Assembly: GCF_008281175.1 (NCBI RefSeq)
Contig: NZ_CP036524.1
Location: 1,612,001 to 1,676,000, forward strand
Length of the DNA: 64,000 nucleotides
Direction: 5' to 3'
From: [Clostridium] hylemonae DSM 15053
GTDB taxonomy: Bacteria > Bacillota > Clostridia > Lachnospirales > Lachnospiraceae
Below, in pieces: positions 17,502 to 26,790 of this stretch. The notes below the pieces were generated by a model, which was not told where the DNA came from, did no database searches, and saw only the letters and a list, made by a program, of their open reading frames with translations. Position 1 is the stretch's first letter. Each line of letters opens with the position of its first letter. A program made the position numbers and the translations under genes.

Positions 17502-18456
17502 GTTATTGGCTCAGGCAGATTCTATCGCGATCGGCGGGCATGTACGGCCTGACGGAGACTGTGTGGGTTCCTGTATGGGACTTTACCAGTACATCCGTGA
17601 GGTCTGGAAAGAAAAAGCGGTGGATGTATATCTGGAAGATATACCGGATGTGCACAAGTTTATTGAGGCAACAAAGGATATCCGGCATGAGATCGTGCAG
17701 GGGAAGACATATGATCTTTTTATCTGTCTGGACTGCGGAGACGCGGACAGACTGGGATTTTCTCTTCCGTTGTTCCGGTCGGCCCGGAAGACATTCTGTG
17801 TGGACCACCATGTGAGCAACCGGGAATTTGCAGATGTGAATTATATATTCCCGGATGCCAGCTCTACTTCAGAGCTGGTGTATGATCTCACTGATAAAGA
17901 CAAGATCTCAACACGGACGGCGGAGGCGCTTTATCTCGGTATCGTGCATGATACGGGAGTCTTTCAGTATTCCTGCGCCTCACCGTCCACCTTCGAGGCG
18001 GCGGCAGAGCTGCTGAGAAAAGGGATCGACGGTCCGAAGATCATAGAGGATACATTTTACGAGAAGACGTATGCACAGAATCAGGTACTCGGCCGTGCCC
18101 TGCTGGAGAGCATCCTTCTCCTGGAGGGACGATGCATCGCGTCTTATCTCACAAAAAAGCAGATGGAATTTTACGGTGTTACCGCCAAAGATCTGGACGG
18201 TATCGTGAGCCAGTTGAGGGTTACCAAAGGCGTTGAGGCGGCGTTGTTTCTGTATGAGCTGGAGCCGAATGTCTACAAAGTCAGCCTCCGTTCCGGGGAT
18301 ATGGTTGATGTGAGCCGTGTTGCCCAGTATTTCGGAGGAGGCGGACATAAAAAGGCGGCCGGGTTCAGTATGACAGGCACACACCGTGACGTGATGAGCA
18401 ATGTGATAAAGCAGATCGCGCTGCAGCTGCCCGATACCGAAGAAAAGGAGTCATAG
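17491..18456 (+). CDS. nrnA: DHH-family phosphoesterase NrnA (oligoribonuclease/pAp phosphatase)
   Basis: This about 321-residue DHH/DHHA1 enzyme degrades nanoRNA and 3',5'-bisphosphoadenosine. The N-terminal GGHVRPDGDCVGS near residues 15-27 and the later CLDCGDADRLG and FCVDHHVSNREFAD segments supply the Mn2+ ligands. The DHHA1 domain ends with VAQYFGGGGHKKAAGFSM. An in-frame ATG at 17482 has AAAGG directly adjacent, so the ATG at 17491, overlapping the end of rbfA by 11 bp, is better spaced. Position between rbfA and truB is the usual one. Confidence 0.94.
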   Translation: MLNKLLAQADSIAIGGHVRPDGDCVGSCMGLYQYIREVWKEKAVDVYLEDIPDVHKFIEATKDIRHEIVQGKTYDLFICLDCGDADRLGFSLPLFRSARKTFCVDHHVSNREFADVNYIFPDASSTSELVYDLTDKDKISTRTAEALYLGIVHDTGVFQYSCASPSTFEAAAELLRKGIDGPKIIEDTFYEKTYAQNQVLGRALLESILLLEGRCIASYLTKKQMEFYGVTAKDLDGIVSQLRVTKGVEAALFLYELEPNVYKVSLRSGDMVDVSRVAQYFGGGGHKKAAGFSMTGTHRDVMSNVIKQIALQLPDTEEKES

Positions 18457-18463
18457 AAAACAT

Positions 18464-19381
18464 ATGATACACGGAGTGATCAATGTGTATAAAGAGAAAG
18501 GTTTTACCTCTCACGATGTTGTGGCCAAGCTGAGAGGAATCACCAGACAGAAAAAGATCGGACATACAGGGACGCTTGATCCGGATGCGGAGGGCGTTCT
18601 TCCCGTGTGTATGGGGAAGGCGACACGGCTTTGCGATATGCTCACAGACAAAGATAAAACATATGAGGCGGTCCTGCTGCTCGGGACAGAGACTGACACC
18701 CAGGATACATCCGGCGTCATCCTGGCGGGGAAGGATACGTCACATCTGACAGAGGAGACTGTGCGCAGGGCTGTGCTTTCGTTCACGGGGGAATACGAGC
18801 AGACGCCGCCCATGTATTCCGCGGTGAAAGTGAACGGAAGAAAACTGTACGAGTTGGCGAGAGAAGGAAAAGTCGTTGAACGCAGTGCAAGAAAAGTCCG
18901 GATACATGAAATACGCATTCTTGCTGTTGATCTGCCGAGAGTCAGGATGGAGATCCACTGTTCTAAGGGGACATACATCCGTACACTCTGCCATGATATC
19001 GGGCAGAGCCTTGGCTGCGGAGGCTGTATGGAGCAGCTTTTCCGTACGCGGGCCGGACGTTTTGAGATTGCAGAAAGCCTCCGTCTGTCTGAGATCGAGA
19101 AGAAAAGGGACGACGGAACGCTTATGGAAGCCGTCGTGCCGGTCGATGAGATGTTTCCGGATTACAGGAAGATCGTTGCCGACGAGAAACAGGAGCCACT
19201 TGCGTACAACGGTAATACATTTCCGCACAGAGTGTCCCAGGAAACGGGCGGAGGCCTGGCGGACGGCGAGAAAGTCAGGGTCTACGACAGAGAAGGAAAC
19301 TTTATCGCGGTCTATGAATACAGGTCCGCAGAGGATAACTTCAGAGTGAAAAAGATGTTTTTTGACAGAAACAGTAAATAG
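18464..19381 (+). CDS. truB: tRNA pseudouridine(55) synthase TruB
   Basis: This 305-residue enzyme makes pseudouridine 55 in the T-loop of tRNAs. It opens GVINVYKEKGFTSHDVVAKLR, and the catalytic aspartate lies in HTGTLDPDAEGVLPVC near residues 33-48. YSAVKVNGRKLYELAREG and CSKGTYIRTLCHDIG are further family signatures. A ribosome-binding site AAGGAG lies near the end of nrnA, 8 bp upstream. Confidence 0.97.
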   Translation: MIHGVINVYKEKGFTSHDVVAKLRGITRQKKIGHTGTLDPDAEGVLPVCMGKATRLCDMLTDKDKTYEAVLLLGTETDTQDTSGVILAGKDTSHLTEETVRRAVLSFTGEYEQTPPMYSAVKVNGRKLYELAREGKVVERSARKVRIHEIRILAVDLPRVRMEIHCSKGTYIRTLCHDIGQSLGCGGCMEQLFRTRAGRFEIAESLRLSEIEKKRDDGTLMEAVVPVDEMFPDYRKIVADEKQEPLAYNGNTFPHRVSQETGGGLADGEKVRVYDREGNFIAVYEYRSAEDNFRVKKMFFDRNSK

Positions 19382-19391
19382 AGGATAAGCT

Positions 19392-20321
19392 ATGCAATAT
19401 ATAAAAGGTCTGGAAGCATATGAGGCGGACGGCCGCAGTGCAGTGACGCTCGGAAAGTTTGACGGCCTGCATCTGGGGCATAAGAAGCTGACAGATATGG
19501 TGAAGGAGTACGGCAGGCAGGATGATATAAAAAGTATTGTCTGTGCCTTTGATATGAGCGTTTTGTGGGAAAAGAAGGGAATAAGCCGGGAAGTCCTTAT
19601 GACAAAGGACGAGAGGAAAAACCATCTGGAGGAAGAAGTGGACTGTCTTGTGGACTGCCCCTTTACAGAAGAATTCAGCCGGATGGAGGCAGAGGAATTT
19701 ATTGAAAATGTGATCTGTAATATATTCCGTGCAGCTTATGTAGTTGTAGGAACTGATTTCCGCTTCGGCCATGGAAAGCGCGGGGACATACACATGCTGC
19801 AGGCATATGCCCGTAAATATGACTATGAGCTCATTGTGATAGAGAAGGAGCGCAGAGAAGGACATATCATAAGCAGCACCTATATCAAACAGATACTGAA
19901 GGAAGGAAATATGCCCTTTGTCTGTGAACTGCTCGGATATCCGTACGGGCTTCAAGGGGTTGTGGAGCACGGGAAGAAGCTTGGCAGAAGGCTGGGATTT
20001 CCGACGTTCAACGTAGCGCCTGCCAGGGAGAAGGTGATGCCTCCTAACGGCGTGTATCTGAACAGGGTACAGGTCGACGGAGTGTGGTATGACGGTATTG
20101 CCAACATCGGCGTGAAGCCGACCGTATCAGATGAGGAGCGGCTGCTTGTGGAAAGCTACCTGTTTGACTATTCCGGGGATGCATATGGTAAAGAGGTACA
20201 AATAGAACTGCTTGAGTTTTGCAGGCCGGAACAGAAGTTTGCGGATGTAGAAGAGATGAAGAAATGCGTGGCCGGGGATATTGCCTTTGGAAGACAGTAT
20301 TTTGAGATGGCGGCGGATTAG
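19392..20321 (+). CDS. ribF: Bifunctional riboflavin kinase/FAD synthetase
   Basis: This 309-residue enzyme makes FMN and FAD from riboflavin. The N-terminal nucleotidyltransferase domain has VTLGKFDGLHLGHKKL near residues 18-33 and VVGTDFRFGHGKRG near 117-130. The C-terminal flavokinase domain has GVVEHGKKLGRRLGFPTFNV and later IANIGVKPTVS. It is the last gene of the long rimP operon, which it follows by 10 bp. No FMN riboswitch is visible. Confidence 0.96.
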   Translation: MQYIKGLEAYEADGRSAVTLGKFDGLHLGHKKLTDMVKEYGRQDDIKSIVCAFDMSVLWEKKGISREVLMTKDERKNHLEEEVDCLVDCPFTEEFSRMEAEEFIENVICNIFRAAYVVVGTDFRFGHGKRGDIHMLQAYARKYDYELIVIEKERREGHIISSTYIKQILKEGNMPFVCELLGYPYGLQGVVEHGKKLGRRLGFPTFNVAPAREKVMPPNGVYLNRVQVDGVWYDGIANIGVKPTVSDEERLLVESYLFDYSGDAYGKEVQIELLEFCRPEQKFADVEEMKKCVAGDIAFGRQYFEMAAD

Positions 20322-20338
20322 GATAGAGGAGAATACAA

Positions 20339-21991
20339 ATGAGTATAACAACGTTTTTCTTACTGCTCGGGGGACTGGGGCTGTTCCTGTTTGGAATGAA
20401 GCTCATGAGCGAGGGGCTTGAGAAAGCAGCGGGAGCCAAGATGAGGGGAATCCTGGAATTCTTTACAAAGAACAGGTTTATCGGAATGCTGGTAGGAATT
20501 CTGTTCACGGCTGTCGTACAGTCGTCGAGCGCGACGACGGTCATGGTAGTAAGCTTTGTGAATTCCGGTCTTATGAATCTGCTCCAGGCATCGGGAGTAA
20601 TCCTCGGCGCCAACATCGGTACGACGGTCACCGGACAGCTGATCGCATTTAACTTATCCGACATTGCACCGCTGTTTGTCATCGTCGGTGTTGTCATGGT
20701 CATGTTCTGCAAGAAGCTGAATATAAAACGGGCGGGAGAAGTCATCCTCGGTTTTGGAATATTGTTTATGGGGCTTAGCATCATGGGGGACGCCATGTCT
20801 TCCCTGCGGGAATCTCCTCATATCGTGGAGCTTCTGAAATCGCTGAAGAACCCGTTTGCGGCCATTTTGACCGGATTTGTCATCACAGCCGTCCTGCAGA
20901 GTTCATCCGCCACGGTAGGTATCGTAATATTGATGGCCTCCCAGGGACTGCTGGCTTTTGCGATCTGTCCGTTCCTTATTCTCGGATGCAACATAGGCTC
21001 CTGCGTGTCCGCGCTCATCGCGAGTCTTGGCGGAAAGAAAGATGCCAAGCGCGCCGCCATGATCCACTTTCTGTTTAACGTCATCGGTTCGGCGGTCATC
21101 CTCATTGTGCTGCTCGTCGGCGTGACGCCGATCACAGATGCGCTGTTCAGACTGTCGGGAGGCAATGCGGCCCGTGCAGTCGCCAATACGCATACACTGA
21201 TCAAAATATTTGAAGTGATTCTTCTGTTCCCGTTCATGAACTGGGTAGTCAAGGCTACTTACAAGATCGTACCGGGAAAGGATGCGACGTCAGAGGATGG
21301 ATTCGAGCTGCAGTTTATCGGGGAAGGCTCCATTGTATCTCCGGCGACTGCTGTTGTTGACGGAATCCGCGAGATCGAACATATGGGGAAGATCGCGATC
21401 GCCAATTTAAAGACAGGGATGGACGCGCTCTGTTCACTGAATGAAGAAGAGATCAATTTGGTGTACAGCAGAGAAAAGTATATAGATTTTCTGAACAAGA
21501 AGATCACGGACTATCTTGTGCGGGTCAACGAGATCGAACTGCCGCTGGCAGATGCAAAGCTCATAGGAGGGCTGTTTCACGTAGTGAACGATATCGAGCG
21601 GATCGGCGACCATGCGGAAAATTTCGTGGACTCTGCGAAGATGCGTATTGCGGACAGGGTAGAGTTCAGCGACAAGGCTAAAAAGCAGCTCCATGATATG
21701 ACTGCCATGGTGACAGAGATACTGGAGTATTCCCTCGATATGTTCACGAACCGCAACCAGGAGCATATGCAGGAGATACTCGACCTGGAAGATGAGATCG
21801 ACGACAGGGAGAAGAAGCTGCAGCGTTCTCATGTGAAACGTCTCACGAAGAATAAATGTACGCCGGAGGCGGGCATGATATTTTCAGATACGATATCGGG
21901 TCTGGAGCGTGTGGCCGATCATGCGACGAATATCGCGTTCGCCATACTGGAACCGGAGGACAACGAGGAGGACGATGAGGAAGAAGAGTAA
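20339..21991 (+). CDS. Na/Pi cotransporter family protein with PhoU-like domain
   Basis: This 550-residue membrane protein has duplicated NptA-type hydrophobic repeats. The two signature segments VQSSSATTVMVV (near residue 60) and LQSSSATVGIVI (near 188) are the paired QSSSA motifs of Na+/phosphate cotransporters. A C-terminal PhoU-like helical domain follows from about residue 335 (MGKIAIANLKTGMDAL, RIGDHAENF, RVADHATNIAFA), ending in an acidic EDNEEDDEEEE tail. AGAGGAGA precedes the ATG, 17 bp after ribF. The substrate is probably phosphate, but family members are rarely tested. Confidence 0.9.
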   Translation: MSITTFFLLLGGLGLFLFGMKLMSEGLEKAAGAKMRGILEFFTKNRFIGMLVGILFTAVVQSSSATTVMVVSFVNSGLMNLLQASGVILGANIGTTVTGQLIAFNLSDIAPLFVIVGVVMVMFCKKLNIKRAGEVILGFGILFMGLSIMGDAMSSLRESPHIVELLKSLKNPFAAILTGFVITAVLQSSSATVGIVILMASQGLLAFAICPFLILGCNIGSCVSALIASLGGKKDAKRAAMIHFLFNVIGSAVILIVLLVGVTPITDALFRLSGGNAARAVANTHTLIKIFEVILLFPFMNWVVKATYKIVPGKDATSEDGFELQFIGEGSIVSPATAVVDGIREIEHMGKIAIANLKTGMDALCSLNEEEINLVYSREKYIDFLNKKITDYLVRVNEIELPLADAKLIGGLFHVVNDIERIGDHAENFVDSAKMRIADRVEFSDKAKKQLHDMTAMVTEILEYSLDMFTNRNQEHMQEILDLEDEIDDREKKLQRSHVKRLTKNKCTPEAGMIFSDTISGLERVADHATNIAFAILEPEDNEEDDEEEE

Positions 21992-22011
21992 AGAATGTGA
22001 GAAAATACTGC

Positions 22012-22040
22012 TTTACTTCAATGGTCCTCTGTGATATACT
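22012..22040 (+). promoter_or_regulatory. Candidate promoter of rpsO
   Basis: TTTACT (22012-22017) and TATACT (22035-22040) are separated by 17 bp, upstream of rpsO. Confidence 0.55.
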
Positions 22041-22135
22041 ACATGAGTGTAAACAGCCGGCGTTCGGTAATTGGAAGACTCCAACCATTGCTTAATGCCA
22101 GGCGGTGCAATATAGAATAACAGGAGGAAAACGTA
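22041..22135 (+). ncRNA. rpsO 5' leader, possible S15 autoregulatory region
   Basis: About 90 bases of transcribed leader lie between the promoter and the rpsO start, with self-complementary parts such as TTGGAAGACTCCAA (22070-22083). S15 commonly represses its own translation through leader structures that differ among lineages; this assignment is by position only. Confidence 0.35.
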
Positions 22136-22402
22136 ATGGTTTCAAAAGAGCAGAAAGAACAGATCATCGCTGAATATGGCAGAGGAGAAGGAGATACAGG
22201 TTCTCCGGAAGTACAGATCGCCATTCTGACAGCAAGGATCAACGATCTTACAGATCACTTTAAGGCAAATCCGAAGGATCACCACTCAAGAAGAGGTCTT
22301 CTTAAGATGGTAGGACAGAGAAGAGGATTACTTGCTTACTTGAAGAACAAGGATATTACAAGATACCGTTCTTTAATCGAGAGACTTGGATTAAGAAAAT
22401 AA
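22136..22402 (+). CDS. rpsO: 30S ribosomal protein S15
   Basis: This 88-residue S15 binds the central domain of 16S rRNA. The sequence contains [25 protein letters not shown] near residues 20-44 and [23 protein letters not shown] near 49-71, ending [18 protein letters not shown] precedes the ATG. The gene has its own promoter and is followed by a strong terminator. Confidence 0.98.
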   Translation: MVSKEQKEQIIAEYGRGEGDTGSPEVQIAILTARINDLTDHFKANPKDHHSRRGLLKMVGQRRGLLAYLKNKDITRYRSLIERLGLRK

Positions 22403-22428
22403 TCGGGTTTCGATCAGAAATTGTCTAT

Positions 22429-22463
22429 AAGGGCATTCTCCGCAAGGAGGATGCCCTTATTTT
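22429..22463 (+). terminator. Terminator of rpsO
   Basis: AAGGGCATTCTCC pairs with GGAGGATGCCCTT across a GCAA loop, followed by ATTTTCG. Confidence 0.85.
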
Positions 22464-22521
22464 CGTCTTATTCATTTTCATTTTCAATGTATATCGGCAG
22501 AGAATGATTATTCTGTATATT

Positions 22522-22539
22522 TTGTTAAATAAATAACAA
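22522..22539 (+). promoter_or_regulatory. Rex-like operator upstream of hydCBA
   Basis: TTGTTAAATAAATAACAA is an 18-bp inverted repeat matching the clostridial Rex consensus TTGTTAAnnnnTTAACAA at all but one defined position. The perfect arms extend to 9 bp each (22519-22527 and 22534-22542) and end 4 bp before the -35 of the hydrogenase promoter. Rex is a repressor released by a high NADH/NAD+ ratio and controls fermentation and hydrogenase genes in clostridia. Confidence 0.7.
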
Positions 22540-22546
22540 AATTCTA

Positions 22547-22575
22547 TTGCAATTTGTACAAATATTAAATATAAT
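22547..22575 (+). promoter_or_regulatory. Promoter of the hydCBA operon
   Basis: TTGCAA (22547-22552) and TATAAT (22570-22575) are separated by 17 bp; the start codon of hydC lies about 40 bp further on. Confidence 0.75.
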
Positions 22576-22617
22576 AAGCTCAGATTGATAATAAATTAAC
22601 CAATAGAGGAGGATGAC

Positions 22618-23091
22618 ATGTTAGAACAAAGTTATTATGACAAGGCAGATGAAGTGATCGCCTCACATGGCTGCGGCCATGCGTCACTCATTCCGATTAT
22701 CCAGGACATTCAGAGCGAATACCGTTATCTGCCTCCTGAGCTTTTGAGCTATGTGGCGGGGAAACTCGGTATCACGGAGGCCAAAGCCTACAGCGTTGCT
22801 ACATTCTACGAGAATTTTTCCTTCGAGCCAAAAGGGAAATATGTCATTAAGGTATGTGACGGTACGGCCTGTCACGTCAGAAAATCGATCCCGATTCTGG
22901 AACGGCTTTACAGCGAGCTCGGTCTTTCAAAAGAGAAAGTGACAACGGATGATATGCTGTTTACGCTTGAGACGGTGTCCTGTCTTGGAGCCTGCGGCCT
23001 TGCGCCGGTGCTGACGGTGAACGACAAAGTATATCCGGCCATGACACCGGATGCCGCGGCGGAACTGATTCATGAACTGAGAGGAGCTTAG
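22618..23091 (+). CDS. hydC: Electron-bifurcating hydrogenase, NuoE-like subunit
   Basis: This 157-residue thioredoxin-like [2Fe-2S] subunit has the four cysteine ligands in CDGTACHVRKS (near residues 80-90) and CLGACGLAPV (near 121-130), the NuoE/HydC pattern. In the HydABC complex it relays electrons near the flavin subunit. AGAGGAGGATG precedes the ATG. It is first in a three-gene operon with NuoF-like and [FeFe]-catalytic subunits and sits behind a Rex-like operator and promoter. HndA is an alternative name for the same family. Confidence 0.93.
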   Translation: MLEQSYYDKADEVIASHGCGHASLIPIIQDIQSEYRYLPPELLSYVAGKLGITEAKAYSVATFYENFSFEPKGKYVIKVCDGTACHVRKSIPILERLYSELGLSKEKVTTDDMLFTLETVSCLGACGLAPVLTVNDKVYPAMTPDAAAELIHELRGA

Positions 23092-23093
23092 AC

Positions 23094-24980
23094 ATGCAGA
23101 GGATAGAAAATATAGAAAAACTGGAGCTGGTTCGGGGGAACGCAAAAAAAGCGATAGAACAGAGCAGATGCAGAATTCTCATCTGCGCAGGGACCGGATG
23201 CCTGGCCGGTGGTTCGGGAGAAATATATGAAAAGATGAGAAGGCTTACAGAAGAGTGTCCCGACGTAGAAGTGGAGTTTGCCCCGGAGGCGGCGCACGGG
23301 GAGAGCGGCGTCGGTGTTAAGAAGAGCGGCTGTCACGGATTCTGCGAGATGGGTCCGCTGATGCGGATCGAACCCATGGGAATTCTTTACACGAAGGTGT
23401 CTGTGGACGATTGTGAAGCCATATTTGAGCGGACGATAAAGAAAGGCGATATTATCCGGCATCTGCTGTATAAACAGGACGGCATAGAGTACCAGAGACA
23501 GGAGGAGATCCCGTTTTACAAGAGGCAGACAAGGCTGGTGCTGGAAAACTGCGGGCATATCGACGCAGAACATATTGAGGAATACATAGCACACGGAGGG
23601 TATAAGGCGCTTGGGAAGGTCCTGTTTGAGATGAAGCCTGAGGAAGTCGTGCAGGAGGTGCTTGACTCCAACTTAAGAGGCAGAGGAGGCGGCGGCTTCC
23701 AGACTGGATACAAATGGAGCCAGGTGGCCAGACAGCCCGAGACGACGAGATACGTTGTCTGTAACGGCGATGAGGGCGATCCGGGAGCGTTCATGGACAG
23801 GAGCATCATGGAGGGGGACCCTCACAAGATGATCGAGGGAATGATGATCGCCGCATATGCGGTGGGCGCGCAGGAAGGATACATCTATGTCCGCGCGGAG
23901 TATCCGCTTGCCATAAGCCGTCTGAAGCTGGCGATCAGGCAGGCGCAGGAGCGGGGACTGCTCGGCGATGATATCCTTGGATCCGGGTTTTCCTTCCGGC
24001 TGCATATCAACCGGGGCGCCGGAGCGTTTGTCTGCGGTGAGGGAAGCGCATTGACAGCGTCTATTGAAGGAAACCGGGGCATGCCGAGGGTAAAACCGCC
24101 CCGCACGGTGGAGCAGGGGCTGTTTGCCAAGCCGACGGTGCTTAACAATGTAGAAACGTTTGCCAATGTACCTATGATCATCAGCCGGGGCGCTGACTGG
24201 TACAAGACGATCGGTCCGGAAAACAGCCCGGGTACGAAAGCATTTGCACTTACGGGAAGCGTGAAAAATACAGGACTTATCGAGGTCCCGATGGGCACGA
24301 CGCTGCGGGAAGTCATATACGACATCGGGGGAGGGATCAAAGGAGACGGGGAATTCAAGGCGGTGCAGATAGGCGGGCCTTCCGGCGGCTGTCTGATCAC
24401 GCAGCATCTGGATATAAGCCTGGACTTTGATTCGCTGAAAAAGATGGGCGCCATGATCGGATCCGGAGGACTTGTCGTCATGGACGATCATACTTGTATG
24501 GTAGAGGTGGCTCGCTTCTTCATGAACTTTACCCAGAACGAAAGCTGCGGGAAGTGCGTGCCGTGCCGGGAGGGTACAAAGCGGATGCTGGAGATCCTGG
24601 AACGGATCGTACAGGGCAACGGCAGGGAAGAAGATCTGGATACGCTGGATGAACTTGCAAGGACGATCACGGAGACTGCGCTCTGCGGCCTCGGGAAGAG
24701 CGCCGCGCTTCCGGTTATGAGCACGCTTAAGCTGTTCCGTGAGGAATATATGGAACATGTAGTGGAGAAAAAATGTGTATCTCACACATGTACGGCGCTG
24801 CGCAGGTTTGTCATAAGTCCGGAACGCTGCAGAGGATGCTCCAAGTGTGCGAGAAACTGTCCTGCAGGGGCGATCAGCGGAAAGATCAAAGAACCGTATG
24901 TCATTGACGACACAAGATGTATCAAGTGCGGCGCCTGCGAGAGCGCATGTGCATTCGGTGCGATCCATATAGAAGCATAG
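23094..24980 (+). CDS. hydB: Electron-bifurcating hydrogenase, NuoF-like NADH/FMN subunit
   Basis: This 628-residue subunit has a thioredoxin-like [2Fe-2S] N-terminal domain (CAGTGCLAGG near 25-34; CHGFCEMGP near 79-87). The NuoF core has RGRGGGGFQTGYKWS for FMN/NADH (near 195-209) and CNGDEGDPGAFMDR. An SLBB segment precedes the [4Fe-4S] ligand motif CGKCVPCREGT near 483-493. Two C-terminal ferredoxin-type clusters follow: CRGCSKCARNCPAG and CIKCGACESACAFG. This architecture is that of HydB/HndC, where the flavin links NADH with ferredoxin and the hydrogenase subunit. It starts 2 bp after hydC stops. Confidence 0.94.
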   Translation: MQRIENIEKLELVRGNAKKAIEQSRCRILICAGTGCLAGGSGEIYEKMRRLTEECPDVEVEFAPEAAHGESGVGVKKSGCHGFCEMGPLMRIEPMGILYTKVSVDDCEAIFERTIKKGDIIRHLLYKQDGIEYQRQEEIPFYKRQTRLVLENCGHIDAEHIEEYIAHGGYKALGKVLFEMKPEEVVQEVLDSNLRGRGGGGFQTGYKWSQVARQPETTRYVVCNGDEGDPGAFMDRSIMEGDPHKMIEGMMIAAYAVGAQEGYIYVRAEYPLAISRLKLAIRQAQERGLLGDDILGSGFSFRLHINRGAGAFVCGEGSALTASIEGNRGMPRVKPPRTVEQGLFAKPTVLNNVETFANVPMIISRGADWYKTIGPENSPGTKAFALTGSVKNTGLIEVPMGTTLREVIYDIGGGIKGDGEFKAVQIGGPSGGCLITQHLDISLDFDSLKKMGAMIGSGGLVVMDDHTCMVEVARFFMNFTQNESCGKCVPCREGTKRMLEILERIVQGNGREEDLDTLDELARTITETALCGLGKSAALPVMSTLKLFREEYMEHVVEKKCVSHTCTALRRFVISPERCRGCSKCARNCPAGAISGKIKEPYVIDDTRCIKCGACESACAFGAIHIEA

Positions 24981-24992
24981 GAGGAAAGAGAC

Positions 24993-26675
24993 ATGAAATA
25001 TATGACAATCAACAACCGGAAGGTGGCGTTCGAGGATGAGAAGAATGTGCTTTCAGTCATCCGGAAGTCCGGGATCGATCTTCCTACGTTCTGCTATCAT
25101 TCAGAGCTGTCGACTTACGGAGCGTGCAGGATGTGCGTGGTGGAAGATGACAGGGGGAGGGTGTTTGCGTCCTGCTCGGAGACACCGAGGGAAGGCATGG
25201 TCATCTATACGAACACACCGAGACTCCAGCACCACCGCAAAATGATACTGGAACTGCTGCTGGCATCCCACTGCAGGGACTGTACGACGTGCCGGAAAAA
25301 TGGAGTCTGTACACTGCAGAAACTGGCGCAGCAGCTCGGTGTAAGTTATGTCAGATTTGAGAATAACAAGCCGCAGCTTCCGCTGGATGAAAGTTCGGAC
25401 TGCATCGTGCGTGACCCGAACAAATGTATACTTTGCGGGGACTGTGTGCGCACATGCGACGAGATACAGGGGCTCGGTGTGCTCGACTTTGCCTTCCGCG
25501 GCGCGAGGATGCAGGTGATGCCTGCCTTTAATAAGGATCTGGCGAAGACAGACTGTGTGGGCTGCGGACAGTGCAGAGCCGTATGTCCGACCGGCGCCAT
25601 CACGATCAAGCAGAATATCCGTCCGGTATGGGAGGCGGTTGCGGATCCGGACACCCGCGTCGTCGTGCAGATCGCTCCCGCGGTGCGTGTGGCGGTAGGT
25701 GACAAGTTCGGCATACCTAAGGGAGAGAATTCTCTTGGAAAGCTGGCGGCCGCCCTGCGCCGCATGGGATTTGACGAGATATACGACACGAATTTCGGCG
25801 CGGACCTCACTGTCATGGAAGAGTCAGAAGAATTGCTGGAGCGCCTGGATTCAGGGGAAAACCTGCCGCTGTTTACCTCCTGCTGTCCGGGATGGGTCAA
25901 GTTTTGTGAGAACAAATATCCGGATCTTCGGGAACATATCTCTACGTGCCGCTCGCCTCAGCAGATGTTCGGCGCAGTGCTGAAGGAAGAGGCGCGCATG
26001 GACAAAGAGGATAAGAGAAAAACCGTGGTTGTATCCATCATGCCGTGTACGGCAAAAAAAGCCGAGATACACCGGCCGGAGCACAGGACGGACGGAGAGC
26101 AGGATGTGGACTATGTGCTCACGACGACGGAAGTGACGCGGATGATAAAAGAGGCGGGAATCGACCTTGCCCAGATGCCGTCAGAGGCGCTTGATATGCC
26201 TTTCGGACTTTCTTCCGGGGCGGGCGCCATATTCGGGGTGACCGGAGGGGTGACGGAAGCAGTCCTGCGCCGCCTGGCAGGAAGCAGCCGGCAGGAAGAG
26301 CTGGAAAATATAAGCTTTACCGGAGTACGCGGCATAGACGGGATCAAGGAGGCCTCTGTAAGGCTCGGAGAGCGGGAAGTAAAGATAGCCGTGGTCAATG
26401 GGCTCAAGTGCGCGGATGAAGTGATGAGCCGCATCCGGTCCGGTGAGACTTATTATGATTTCGTGGAGGTCATGGCCTGCAAGCGCGGCTGCATCACCGG
26501 CGGCGGACAGCCGGTGCCGATAGGGGCGCGCACGAAGAAGGCGAGACTGGAAGCGCTGTATAAGATCGATACGGTGGCGCAGATCAAACGGTCTAACGAA
26601 AATCCCATTATCCAGACACTCTACAGCGGGCTGTTGAGAGGAAAAGAACATAAGCTGCTCCACAATGAAAAATAA
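24993..26675 (+). CDS. hydA: [FeFe] hydrogenase catalytic subunit of the bifurcating complex
   Basis: This 560-residue group A [FeFe] hydrogenase has an N-terminal [2Fe-2S] domain (CYHSELSTYGACRMC near 34-48) and a HCRDCTTCRKNGVC cluster region near 92-105. Two [4Fe-4S] clusters follow (CILCGDCVRTC near 147-157; CVGCGQCRAVC near 188-198). The H-cluster motifs are TSCCPGW near 297, MPCTAKKAE near 350 and MACKRGCITGGGQP near 498. It makes or uses H2 coupled to ferredoxin and NAD(H) with HydB and HydC. GGAGGAAAG precedes the ATG. Maturases HydEFG are not in the window. Confidence 0.95.
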   Translation: MKYMTINNRKVAFEDEKNVLSVIRKSGIDLPTFCYHSELSTYGACRMCVVEDDRGRVFASCSETPREGMVIYTNTPRLQHHRKMILELLLASHCRDCTTCRKNGVCTLQKLAQQLGVSYVRFENNKPQLPLDESSDCIVRDPNKCILCGDCVRTCDEIQGLGVLDFAFRGARMQVMPAFNKDLAKTDCVGCGQCRAVCPTGAITIKQNIRPVWEAVADPDTRVVVQIAPAVRVAVGDKFGIPKGENSLGKLAAALRRMGFDEIYDTNFGADLTVMEESEELLERLDSGENLPLFTSCCPGWVKFCENKYPDLREHISTCRSPQQMFGAVLKEEARMDKEDKRKTVVVSIMPCTAKKAEIHRPEHRTDGEQDVDYVLTTTEVTRMIKEAGIDLAQMPSEALDMPFGLSSGAGAIFGVTGGVTEAVLRRLAGSSRQEELENISFTGVRGIDGIKEASVRLGEREVKIAVVNGLKCADEVMSRIRSGETYYDFVEVMACKRGCITGGGQPVPIGARTKKARLEALYKIDTVAQIKRSNENPIIQTLYSGLLRGKEHKLLHNEK

Positions 26676-26688
26676 ACACGGAAAGCTT

Positions 26689-26730
26689 AGGGCAGGGAGC
26701 CGGTATCCGGCAGCTCTGCCCTACTTTTTC
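26689..26730 (+). terminator. Terminator of hydCBA
   Basis: AGGGCAG..CCGG pairs with CCGG..CTGCCCT in a long interrupted stem (26689-26722), followed by ACTTTTTC. Confidence 0.85.
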
Positions 26731-26746
26731 TGAAAACGTAAAAAGA

Positions 26747-26776
26747 GTGGCATAAATCCTGCGAGTGTGCTATAAT
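26747..26776 (+). promoter_or_regulatory. Candidate promoter of pnp
   Basis: TATAAT (26771-26776) is preceded by TGC as an extended -10; GTGGCA (26747-26752) sits 18 bp upstream as a weak -35. Confidence 0.6.
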
Positions 26777-26790
26777 ATTCTAGATTGTGG

